Under the pieces are notes generated by a model. It was given only the letters and a program-made list of their open reading frames with translations. It was not told the DNA's origin and did not search any database. Both the position numbers and the translations under genes were made by a program. A DNA stretch of 64,000 nt from Paracoccus indicus. Lineage in GTDB: Bacteria; Pseudomonadota; Alphaproteobacteria; Rhodobacterales; Rhodobacteraceae. Shown piece after piece: positions 43,288 through 53,900 of the stretch; the first letter of the stretch is position 1, and each line of letters opens with the position of its first letter. Location: positions 281,751 to 345,750 of the forward strand of contig NZ_PYWA01000005.1 of NCBI RefSeq assembly GCF_003056335.1. The letters are read 5' to 3'.

Positions 43288-45084
43288 TCATCCCGCGCAT
43301 ATCGCCCGTCGGTGGCCCGGTTCGGGGACCAGCCGCCCCCGGTCCAGCATCATCTGACCCCGGGCCAGGGCCTTGTGCAGATGGTCCGCCTCGGCTTCCT
43401 GTCGGTAGGGGTTGTCGATGCGTTGGCTGACGATCATCGTGGGGGTGCCGGTGGCGTCCAGGATCAGCGTCGCACCACCCTTGTGGCGCATGACCCCCTG
43501 GCCCGTCGCGATGTCGCAGGTCTGGGTGATCTCGGCGATGATCGAGAAATCGACGAAGCCCCCCGGCCCCACCCGCAGCGTCGGCCTGATCGAGGTGACC
43601 TGCGGCGCAGACAGCCCCTCGGCCCCCTTCACCGCCGCCCGCAGCCCCAGCTGATGCGCCAGCCGGGGATCGTCGTCGATGGCCAGTGCCAGGGCGCTGG
43701 CCTGACGGCGGATCTCTGACGCCGAAAGCGGGAAGGCCGGGCTGACGTGATAGCGCAGCTGGGACAGCGCTAGGCCGGGGATGGGGTGGACGGGAACCTC
43801 GGGCGGGCCCCATGCCAGCGCCGATTCCGATGGCACGTCGATCCCCTGCGGATAGATGCCCCGTCGGCGGAAGGCCTGGATCAGCTCCTCTCGATAGCCG
43901 CAGTCGTCCTGCGGGGCCAGCAGCCGGTCGGCCGTGATCAGCGCGCGCAGGTAATCGGCAAAGAGGATCGCGGCAGGCGGGCAGTAATCCAGCGCACGGA
44001 TGCAGATGGACAGGAAATGCCCCGCCGTGCGCACCGCAATGCGCTGGACCTGGTCCTGCAGATAGCGCCCGACCGCGCTGCCCGAAGGTGCCGCCAGTGC
44101 CATCAGCGGCCCGATGCGGCGGTCCAGCGCATGCAGGAAGGCCTCGAATATGGCCGAGGACAGCAGCCCGCCGCGATCATGGGGCGCATCGGGGGCCTCG
44201 TCATAGCGTGGCAGGCCCTCGGACCCCTCACCCGCCTCGGTCCAGGCGATGTCCAGCGTGCGCAGGCCCGACCGGCGCACCAGCCGCCCCAGTTCCGGCG
44301 CAAGGCTGACCAAAGACGCGCCGCGCAGGAAATCCATCCCCGACCCCGCCAGCAGATGCGACAGATAGCTTGGGCGGGCAAAGCGCGACAGCAGTGCCAC
44401 GATATCGGCCATCGCCTCGTGGAAGGCGAAGACGTCGGGGTTCACCGGCATGTCGTAGTCGGGCCGCAGCCCGTCGATCAGGGCGTGGGTGACCTCATGC
44501 GCGGTGACGTCGCTGGACAGCGCCGTGAACCGCAGCAACCGCCGATCGGCATGGTCGCTGTCGGGGCCCGCGGGGCTGTAGCCGAAGCTGACCGCGCCCG
44601 CATCGCGGTCGTAGCAGGCGTTCAGCGCGTTCTGGCCGAAGGGCATCAGGCGCAGCGGCGGATGGTGATCCTGCCGCCAGAAGGCCCATGCGACGGGACG
44701 GCCAAGCGCGCTGCGAAAGGCCTCGTAGGTCGCCATGGCTGTGAAATAGACGTTGCGGCAGTGGGTCTCGTCGCAGCCTTGGTCGAAGGTGAAATCATCG
44801 GGGCCGGGCCGGTCCAGATCGGGCCTGCTGCGCGACACGCCGCTGACGCAATCGGTGGCATCGACGGTGAACAGCCGCCCCTGCGGACCCGGTGCCAGCG
44901 GTTCATATGGCACCGCCATCCGTGACAGACCGCCGTCGCGGGTTCGGATCGACCCGTCGACGGTAAAGACCTGCCCCCGCCGCCAGCGCGCCGGCAGGTT
45001 GCCCTTCAGCGCATAGCAGGCGCCGGTGACGCCCGCCTCGCGCGTGATCGTGGGGTGGATGGTCAGGCGGGGCAGGACCTGCAT
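43288..45084 (-). CDS. M4 (thermolysin-like) metallopeptidase
   Basis: A 598-residue protein with the thermolysin zinc site: H196E-VT-H200 in SSDVTAHEVTHALIDGL, and the third ligand E223 in FAFHEAMADIVALL with D227. The neighbouring NACYDRDAGAVSFGYSP matches the region before the active site. Unlike secreted thermolysins there is no signal peptide and no long propeptide; the N-terminus reads MQVLPRLTIHPTITREAGV. The last ~200 residues are not recognised. The gene lies 4 bp downstream of the caspase-type gene, so the two proteases are almost certainly cotranscribed and may form a cytosolic proteolytic pathway. Confidence 0.88.
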   Translation of the reverse strand: MQVLPRLTIHPTITREAGVTGACYALKGNLPARWRRGQVFTVDGSIRTRDGGLSRMAVPYEPLAPGPQGRLFTVDATDCVSGVSRSRPDLDRPGPDDFTFDQGCDETHCRNVYFTAMATYEAFRSALGRPVAWAFWRQDHHPPLRLMPFGQNALNACYDRDAGAVSFGYSPAGPDSDHADRRLLRFTALSSDVTAHEVTHALIDGLRPDYDMPVNPDVFAFHEAMADIVALLSRFARPSYLSHLLAGSGMDFLRGASLVSLAPELGRLVRRSGLRTLDIAWTEAGEGSEGLPRYDEAPDAPHDRGGLLSSAIFEAFLHALDRRIGPLMALAAPSGSAVGRYLQDQVQRIAVRTAGHFLSICIRALDYCPPAAILFADYLRALITADRLLAPQDDCGYREELIQAFRRRGIYPQGIDVPSESALAWGPPEVPVHPIPGLALSQLRYHVSPAFPLSASEIRRQASALALAIDDDPRLAHQLGLRAAVKGAEGLSAPQVTSIRPTLRVGPGGFVDFSIIAEITQTCDIATGQGVMRHKGGATLILDATGTPTMIVSQRIDNPYRQEAEADHLHKALARGQMMLDRGRLVPEPGHRRAICAG

Positions 45085-45088
45085 CGCC

Positions 45089-47716
45089 TCAGACCAGCGG
45101 GAAGGCCTGATCCATCCGCGCAGGGTCGCAATAGACCCCCGGCGTCTGGTTGTTGCCCGCCGTCAGCGCGTTGATCCTTGCGCGGAACTGGGTGTTGGTC
45201 ATCGCACCCGGGTTTGCGGCCAGCATGTCGCGCACGGCCCGCGAAAAGACCCCCATCACCGGCGATCCGTTTTCCTGCGCCGTCTGGATGGCCGAGGATG
45301 CGCTGTAGAGAACATGGTTCGACCCCTCGTATCCCGTCCCGCGCATGCCCGTCGGCCGCAGCGTCAGGGTCCTGCCATGCGGCACGTAATTGGCCTTGCG
45401 CAACGTCCCCAGGCTGCGTGGGCGGCCAGACATGGCAAGGCGCGTCGCGCTGCCCGAATGGCAGCTGTCCAGAAAGACATGCATCTGTGCGGCAGGGTCC
45501 AGCGCCTGCAGCAGGGTATGGATCTGGTCGTCGATCAGCGCGTGATCCAGCTGCGTCTCCAGCCCCGGGCTGTTGTTCGAGGCAACGATGGCCTGATCAC
45601 GAGCCATGTCGCCATCGTCGTCATCCGTGCCGAATTCGGGCATCACCTCCATCCCGTGGCCGGAATAATGCCAGATCAGACTGTCGCCCGCCCGCCCGCG
45701 CGCCACGAAGTCGCGCAGATGCGCTACCAGCGCGTCGCGATGGGTTTGTTCGGGGGCGGTGATCTGGGTGACGTGATAGCCGCGCTGTTCCAACAGATCG
45801 CGCCAGCTGTCGGAATCGCGCGCGCAACCGTTCAGCTTGGCAGCGCCCGCATAGTGATCGATGCCGATGGTCAACGCGATCCGCGCGGGCTGACGGGCCA
45901 TGGCGGGCGGATTGTCGGAACGCACCTCGGGGGTCGCAGCGGGCGCAGGCTGGTCGGTCATCTCCAGATATAGGCGCAGATCGTCCGGCAGGCGCGGCAT
46001 CATCTCGTCGCCCCCGCGTGCGCTGCGGGCATTCTCGGGGAAAGGGGTGATCCGCGCGTCATGCCCCGGCCCGCGGATGAAGCGCATCACCGACCACATG
46101 GTCGCCGGGTCGTTGTCGAAGCCGCCATGGCTAGTCGCATCCGACCGCAACCGTCGCGGTGTCCCCTGAGGCGAGGGCGAGAAGACCAGCGCCTCGCGCG
46201 TGACGCCATTGGCCCAATCGGCAAGTCCCGCGACCAGCGCGGTGTCGTCCAGCAGATCGCGCTGCAACCCTGCGATCGGCGTCGGGCGGGATGTCTCGAA
46301 CCCGAAGGCCACCAGATACAGCAGCGACTTGCCATAGATGCCGATGACGGTGTCGTCCCGCTCGGCCGTGTCGGTCATGGTATAGATCCGATGGCGCAGC
46401 GTCGCGCCCCCCGCCGCCAGCCCCGAGCGGTAAAGAGCCGTGGTCGCCGCCGGGGCCAGCGTCTGCAGGCTTTGCGCCGGACAGCCCGCCTGCCGCAGCA
46501 CCGGCAACAGATGCAGCAGCACGATGGACCCCGCGCTGTGCCCCACCAGGTCGATGGGCGCGTCGGGCCCGAAGACCCGCCCCAGTTCGCGCGCCAGCAG
46601 GGTCAGCCCGTGCTGATCGCCGGGGGCGGAACACTGCCGCGCGCTGTTCTTCATGGTGGCCCAGATGCCGCGTCCGAAGATCTGCACCAGCCCCTCGATC
46701 GCGGCGTCGCGGATGCCGCCAAGGTCGAAGCCACGGGTGGCGCGGCGGCCGAACTGTTGCGCGATCATCTGCCAGATCACCGACAGCGCGTCGCTTTCCC
46801 AGATGCAGAAGACCGGATAGACGTCGTTCTCCAGCCACCAGGCCGCGGTGCTGCGGGCGTAGTCCAGGGCCAGCCCTTCGCTGACGAGACCGCCATGGGC
46901 ATAGATCACCAGCCGCCTCCCGCTGCCCTGATCGATCCAGTCACGCGCCCGATCCGCAATGGCCGCCACATCCGAGGCATCGGTCTGGAACGCCCCGTCC
47001 CGCGACAATGCGCCAAAGCGCATGTTGACGACGTGATGCTTCAGATCGACCGTGCCCCCCCGCGATGATGCCACGGGCGCGGGCGTCACTTCGCGGCGCA
47101 GGGGGGCGGCCACGGGACGGTTCGCGGCCAGCCAGCGCAGGTGGTCGTCGATCACCTCGGACCGGATGCGCCGTTCGTCGTGCCGACTGTCGTCGGCCAT
47201 CAGTTGCCGGAAGGCGGCCTCGACGCTGTCGCGGTCGAAGACGGGTTCCAGTTCGGCGGGCCAGTCCATCTTCTGGCGGGCGATCAGGGGGGGCGTCGTG
47301 CGGCTGCGACCGGTGCTGTCCTGCAGCCCCGCCAGCAGTTGCACTAGCGTTCCGCGGACCGCATCGGCATCCTTGGGATCGCAAGGACATATCAGCACCC
47401 GAACCATCGCCTGACCGTCCTGCGCACCGCAATCGGGATGGCGCAGCATTGCGGCCCAGCCCGATGGGAATATCACCAGATGGGGCAAATCCATGCCGTC
47501 ATCGAAACCCTGCCTTTCAACCTCGGAGATAACTTCGAAAATCGCATTCAATTCGCCCGCATTTTCAGAAAGCTGCGCGAAATCCCCGACCCGCGTCAGC
47601 GCCGGGCCGACATCGACCTGCACCTGCAGGCTTTCGGCATCCACGAAGGGGGCTGCGCGGGCGAAGAAGGCGGTGATCTCGGGCTGGTTGCGAAAGATGG
47701 GACCGATGGCGGACAT
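45089..47716 (-). CDS. Caspase-family (C14) peptidase fused to an alpha/beta-hydrolase-like region
   Basis: An 875-residue multi-domain protein without a signal peptide. Residues about 1-240 are unrecognised. Residues about 260-540 look like an alpha/beta hydrolase: RLVIYAHGGLVSEGLALDYA, then the nucleophile elbow GHSAG (serine near 395) in DLVGHSAGSIVLLHLLPVL. The C-terminal part (about 620-875) is a caspase-like domain: IALTIGIDHYAGAAKLNGCA, the catalytic histidine in IWHYSGHGM (H687) and the cysteine in VFLDSCHSGSATR (C752). Bacterial metacaspase-like proteins take part in programmed death, defence or regulated cleavage. Here it may activate, or be activated with, the adjacent M4 peptidase. 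The start has GGGGAG upstream. Confidence 0.87.
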   Translation of the reverse strand: MSAIGPIFRNQPEITAFFARAAPFVDAESLQVQVDVGPALTRVGDFAQLSENAGELNAIFEVISEVERQGFDDGMDLPHLVIFPSGWAAMLRHPDCGAQDGQAMVRVLICPCDPKDADAVRGTLVQLLAGLQDSTGRSRTTPPLIARQKMDWPAELEPVFDRDSVEAAFRQLMADDSRHDERRIRSEVIDDHLRWLAANRPVAAPLRREVTPAPVASSRGGTVDLKHHVVNMRFGALSRDGAFQTDASDVAAIADRARDWIDQGSGRRLVIYAHGGLVSEGLALDYARSTAAWWLENDVYPVFCIWESDALSVIWQMIAQQFGRRATRGFDLGGIRDAAIEGLVQIFGRGIWATMKNSARQCSAPGDQHGLTLLARELGRVFGPDAPIDLVGHSAGSIVLLHLLPVLRQAGCPAQSLQTLAPAATTALYRSGLAAGGATLRHRIYTMTDTAERDDTVIGIYGKSLLYLVAFGFETSRPTPIAGLQRDLLDDTALVAGLADWANGVTREALVFSPSPQGTPRRLRSDATSHGGFDNDPATMWSVMRFIRGPGHDARITPFPENARSARGGDEMMPRLPDDLRLYLEMTDQPAPAATPEVRSDNPPAMARQPARIALTIGIDHYAGAAKLNGCARDSDSWRDLLEQRGYHVTQITAPEQTHRDALVAHLRDFVARGRAGDSLIWHYSGHGMEVMPEFGTDDDDGDMARDQAIVASNNSPGLETQLDHALIDDQIHTLLQALDPAAQMHVFLDSCHSGSATRLAMSGRPRSLGTLRKANYVPHGRTLTLRPTGMRGTGYEGSNHVLYSASSAIQTAQENGSPVMGVFSRAVRDMLAANPGAMTNTQFRARINALTAGNNQTPGVYCDPARMDQAFPLV

Positions 47717-47918
47717 TCAGACACTCCCCCTCATGGCGCTGGCGCCGCTAATAAGGAAACCAATTACGTGAGCAAGCCTGACATATATCAGGAGTCTCGC
47801 CGACTATAATATAATCAAGACTCATTTAATATATAAAATATATATCCGACAAACTTGCGCGAATCCCTAATATGGGTGACCCTGGATTAATACTGCATCC
47901 TTCAATGGGGGCCGGGTG
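47717..47918. promoter_or_regulatory. AT-rich divergent promoter of the protease and oxidase operons
   Basis: A 202-bp gap, clearly AT-rich at about 47775-47860, lies between the leftward caspase gene and the rightward oxidase gene. It holds a 16-bp near-palindrome, CCTGACATATATCAGG (47777-47792), and a run of TA-rich steps near 47825-47850 able to supply -10 elements in both directions. Shared control of both operons is possible. Confidence 0.5.
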
Positions 47919-50900
47919 ATGTTCAGGGTATGCGTGTTCGTAATGGTGATCTGGGCCGGTCTGGGGGCAGCCCCCGCGAAGGCCGCCGATCCGGCTGCGG
48001 GGTTCTGCGACCTGTCGCCCGGCGACTTCAGCCAGCTGCATGCCGACGACACCCGCGCCCGCCGCGTCGTCTGCGCCGAGGTCGGCGCGCTGGACCAGAT
48101 GCTGGTCTACAACCGCTTCGGATCGCACAATCCCTTCGGCATGATCTTCGCCCTGATGCGCGACCTGGTGCCCGCCTCGCAGCCGGTGCCCGAGGACATC
48201 CTGACCGCCTGCGCCGATGACATTGGCACCCATGCCCGCCGCGACGATCTGACCGCCGGACAGGTGCGCCTGCACGACTGCAAGCGGCCCCGCCCGCTGA
48301 CCCTGCGCGCGAACGTGGGCGACGTGCTGCATGTGCGGGTCCACAACCTGCTGCGCTTCGACGATGCGCAGGGCCGGCCCGATTATTCGCAGACCTTCTG
48401 CCGCCAGCAGGGCGAGGACCGCGTCACCGGCGATCACGGCATCCGCGACCTGGTGTCCCAAGGCACGCGCCAAGGGTCCGAGGGCAGCTATACCGACGCG
48501 CTGGTCCAGGCGCTCTGTTCCGCCGACAGCGCGGCGCAGGATGCCGCACTGGGGTCCGAGCCCTCGGATTGGCCGCGCACGCGGGGGATTTCCTTCGTGA
48601 TCGACGGGCTGCGCCCGCTGCAGGACCCGCGTACGGGCAAGGTCGACGACATCTGCATGGGGCTGGGTCAGCTGGCACCGGGGGCCGCGCCCGTTGATTG
48701 CTTCTGGCACGCCGAACGCGAGGGGCCGTATTTCATCAACTCGGTTGCGGCACCCTCGGGCGGCGAGGGCGACGGTGGTTCGCTGACGCATGGGCTGTTC
48801 GGCAGCCTGACGGTCGAGCCTCAGGCCGCGGACCGGGCCGCAACGCAATGGTATGTCAGTCAGACCTCGCGCGCGGGGATGGATGCGGTCTGGGCACCCA
48901 ATCTGGACAGCGACCAGCCCCACGACCGCGCCCGCCCGCTGGCCTATGACGCCCGCCAGCAGGTGGGTGGCGAGACCCTGCCGGTCCTGAACATCCTGGC
49001 CCCCCTTGGCGGTGCCCGCCACGAGATCGTGCACAACACGCTGAACGCCATCGTGGCCGAGGACGGGAAAGCCGCCTTCCGCGAATTTTCGGTCGTCTTC
49101 CACGATGAGCTAAAGACCTTCTATACCCGTAACTTCGAGGAATTGGAGCGTTTCCCCCAGCTGGCCGGCGTCAGCGACGGCTTTGCCATCAACTATGGGG
49201 CCAGCGGTCTGGGGGCGATGATCCTGGCCAACCGCAAGGGCATCGGACCCGCCGCCGACTGCATGGAGTGCCTCTATGAGGAGTTCTTCCTGGAAAGCTG
49301 GGTCAACGGCGATCCGGCCCTGCTGGAGGTCTATGCCGACGATCCCTCGAACGTGCATCATTCCTATCTGAACGATCCGATCGTCTTCCGGAACTTCCAC
49401 GCAGGCCCGAAGGAAACCCATGTCTTCCACCTGCATGCCCACCAGTGGTTCGGCGGCAATGACGAAGGGCGCGGGGCCTATCTGGACAGCCAGACGGTCG
49501 CCCCCCGGCAGGGCTTTTCCTATCGCATCTATCACGGCGGGCTGTCGAACTATCGCCCCCCCGAGGGTGCCGATGCGCCCGCCCCCGGTCAGGGGTGGTG
49601 GGAAAGCCTGGGGTCCGGGAACCGCAACCGGACGGTGGGTGATTCGATCTTTCACTGCCATCTCTATCCGCATTTCGCCCAAGGCATGTGGGAGCTGTGG
49701 CGCGTCCATGACGTCTTCGAGGACGGATCGCGCCGTCTGCCCGACGGGCAGGCCGAGCCGGGGCTGTCGACCGAACTGCTGGACCGCGACCCCGAAGGAC
49801 GCCTGACCGCCATAAAGCCGCGCCAGGGATCGGTCGATGCCGAAGGCCGCTTCGTCCCCGATGCCGCAGGCACCCCCATTCCGGCCATCGTCCCCCTGCC
49901 CGACCGCGCGGCACCCTTGCTGCCGACCTATGCCACGGATGACGGCACGGTGACGGCGGCGCAGGCGGTGCCGGGCTATCCCTTCTTCGTCGCAGGCCAG
50001 GCGGGGCACCGCGCGCCGCAGCCGCCCATGGACATCGCCGATACCGACGGCATTCCGGGCGGCGGGCTGCGCCGCCATGTCGTCACGCGCGGGTCCGAGC
50101 GCAAGCTGGGCATCACCGTCCCCACCGCCGACATGGCCATCGACGCGCTGACCGACGAGGCCACCCGCCGCCGGGTCGAGGATCTGCTGTATCGTGCCAC
50201 GGCCAAGATGCTGGCGCTTGGCGATTTCTCGGGTCATCTGGCCAAGGCCTCGATCCGGCTGCTGGAGAGCGACGGCCAGCCCTTGGAACGCAGCGCGATG
50301 GCCTTCCACCACAACGGCCAGCTGCCCGAGGGCGACCCGCTGGTCCTGCGCGACGTCTATGGCCGCGACAGCAGCTATGACGCCACGCGCGGCGGCTATG
50401 TCAGCGCCGCGCCCGGCGATCCGATGGCCGATGCGCCCGCGATGCGCTTTGCGGTGAACGGCGCGCCGCCCAAGCCCGGTGCGCCCTTCGCCGATCCCTG
50501 CGGCGCGCCCGACGCCTATGCCGGGCGCGATCCGGACGATCCCGATAGCGGCCATCCGACGGCGGCGATGGCCTTGCGCGGCGATCCCTTCGACCCCGAC
50601 CGGCAGGATTTCGTCCCCGATCCGGCGGTGACGGGGTTCCGGCGCTATGCGGCCTCGGCGGTGCAGGTCGATATCGTGACGAACAAGGCGGGCTGGCACG
50701 ATCCGCAGGGGCGCATCAACGTGCTGACCAGCCAGTCCGACCGCTACAAGAACCTTGGCCCCAGCGCCCGCGAGGAACCTTTCTTCTTCCGCGCCTTTTC
50801 AGGCGAATGCATCCAGTTCCGCCACACCAACGAACTGCCCAAGGAGCTGGAGCTGGACGATTTCCAGGTCCAGACGCCGACCGACACCATCGGGCAGCAC

Positions 50901-53900
50901 ATCCATCTGGTGAAATTCGACGTCACCTCGGCGGATGGGTCGGGCAACGGCTGGAACTATGAGGATGGCACCTTCGCCGCCGACGAACTGGCCACGCGGC
51001 TGTGCGCATGGGCCGAAACCGGCGATCCACAGGCGCAGGCGATCCTGACCGATCTGGCCGACCGCGTGCGCGCCACGCTGGCCACGGACGGCGGCGATCT
51101 TCCGGATCTGGCGGCAGACGCCACCTTCTGCGAATGGGAGCCGGTGGCCGCGCATCGCATCTGGAACCTGGAACGCAGCCGCTTTCCCTATCTGTTCCAG
51201 ACCACCGTCCAGCGGTGGTTCGCCGATCCGATCCTGTCGGTCGAGAACCCGGATGACCCCGCCGAGATGGCCGACCGGACCATGCGCACGGTGTTTTCGC
51301 ACGACCACTTCGGGCCGTCCTCAATCCAGCAGCACGGGTTCTATTCCGCGCTGGTGGTCGAACCGGCGGGCAAGCAGGTCTGCAATGGCCGCGCCGACGG
51401 GGACGACGATTGCATGACGACCAACGCGACCGAGGTGGTCGAGGGCGGAACGGATGGCATCGGCACGCATAAGATCGTCACCGGCGGTCCCGATGACGAA
51501 TTGCACCCCGATTACCGCGAATATGCGCTGGCGATCGCGGATTTCGCGCTGCTTTACGACCCGACGGATGGGGATGAAGACGACATCTCGGCGGCGGCGG
51601 GGGAACTGCCCTCGGGCGCGATGCTGGCCGCTGCCGAGGACATCGACGCCCCCAGCCCGAAGGGCCTGGCCAAGCTGGTCTGCGAAGCCCAGCACCGCGA
51701 CGCCACCGACCCCGAGGGTGCCTTGGAAAGCCGCTGCGCCGCCCATGTCACCCGCGACACCATCGACGGCACGTTGCAGGTGGTCGAGGGGCATGACGCG
51801 CCCCCCGCCATGGTCGCCCGCGACCTGATCGAGGACCCCGAGGTTCCCGCCCTGCGCCGCCACATGGCGCTGGTCCGATATCGCGCGGGCTATGGCCAGG
51901 GGATGGCGCGTCCGGTGAATGCGCCCGCGCGGCCAGAAAGCATCTCTGTCGATCACCATGATCCCTATCTGGTGAACTATCGCGGCGAACCCGTGCCCCT
52001 GCGCATTGGCCAGACCGCCGAGACCCTGACCCCCATCGCCATGACCGGCGAGGATGATGATCAGGACGCCCGTACCGCCTTCGACTGCTTCCTGGCGCGA
52101 CAGCCCGACATCGTGCTACAATTCCTGCGCCGGGGTCAGGCGGGTCCGACCACCGCCGCCGCCGATGCCCCGCCCGTTCCGGGCCTCGAGGTCCCCGAAG
52201 ACGCCGCGCTGGACGCATCCATGGTCGCGGCGGCCTCGGCGCTGAACTGTTCCATCGACAGCCAATCCGCCGATCCGCGCGGGAACATGTCCCATGTCTA
52301 TCGGTCCGAGTTCACCGCGCCAGAGCTGCAACCCGCCGATGCGCCCGCCGCCGAACCGGTCCCGGCGGATGGCAGCGCCGATGCGACCGCTCTGCGCAAC
52401 CGCGGCCACGGCGATCCCGCCACGCCGCTGCTGGAGACCTATTCCGACGAACGCGTGCAGATCCGCCTGATCCAGGGCGCGCAAGAGGTCCAGCACACTT
52501 TCACGCTGGAGGGTCTGCAATGGCGCCGCCAGATCGACCAGCGCTATCCCGCGACCTCGGATGAGCTGGCCGAGGATCTGGAGCATGTGACCTGGGCACA
52601 GGGCTGCCGGACCCGCGCGCGCGGCAGCATCGCCCGCCAGCACGACCGCTGGCGCAAGGGCATGCTGCGCGACACCGATGACGCCGCCTTCTGGATGGAT
52701 CATTCGCGGCTGGTGGCGCTGTGCGACAACGTCGAATCCTTCGTCGCCGCGCAAGAGGTCGGCATCTCGGAGCACTTCGAGATCCCGGCGGCCCCCAGCA
52801 AGCATTCCGTCCAGTTCCGTGCTGCGAGCGTCAATTCAGGTGAAAGGCCGACGGCAGTGTTGGACTACATGTTCCACTTCGGATCGCTGGATGCCATCTG
52901 GAACGGGGCCTGGGGCCTGATGCGCGTCTATGACAACCCCACGTCCCGCGACGAAACATTGCGGATCGAGGATGCCGCCGCCTGCGACCCGGCCAGCCAA
53001 GAATGCCTGATCCGAACGGCCCTGCGGCCCCTGCCCGACACCGCCGAGGCCACAAACAACGGACGCGGGCAGATCGAGGTGCGCCAGGGGATGGATTGCC
53101 CGATGAACGCACCGCGCATCCGGGCCTTTGCCGTCGCCATGCCGCTGCCGCAGGGACAGCGCTATGCCTCCTGGGCGGATGGCTATCGCGACCCGAACGG
53201 GCTGGCGCTGATCCATGTCCCCGAGGCGCTGGTGGCCCCTTGGCTGGCGGAGGGCGTGCCGATGGACAAGGTGCAGGACCTGCGCGATGCGGCGCTGGCG
53301 CATTTCCGCGACCAGCCGATGGTGATCCGTGCCAATGCGGGCGATTGCCTGTCGCTGTCGATCGTGAACGCCATGGCACCGCAGGCCGACCAGCCTTGCG
53401 GCCACGCCCCGAACGGCACCCCCGGCCCCGTCACCGATTGCCTGGGCGACGCGCCCATGCCGCGCATCGTCAAGCTGAACCTTGAACCGGACTGGGGCGA
53501 CGCCGACCCCGAAACCGGCATCCAGCGCCAGGCCGACAGGGTGGACATACGCCCCTCGGCGCGGATCGCCTTCACCACGGCGCTGTCGATGCTGACCCGA
53601 GGCGGAGATGCGCATCTGCCCTTCGGCGTGAACCGCACCACCTCGGTCCCGCCGGGACAGGTGCATCGGGCCGATTACTACATGGGGCTTCTGCGCGTCG
53701 ACTGGCGGCTGATCGACCACCTGATGGCCAGCACCGATCCCGACTTCGGGCCGAACCCCGTCAGCAATGCGCTGCAGAACTGCGGCAGGCTGGGCATCGC
53801 GTCCGACGCCATCGCGGGCAGCACGGCGGCTGCGACCGACACCGCGCGGCAGATCCTGATGGGCGATGATCCGGACTATTACGTCATGACCATGAAGGAT

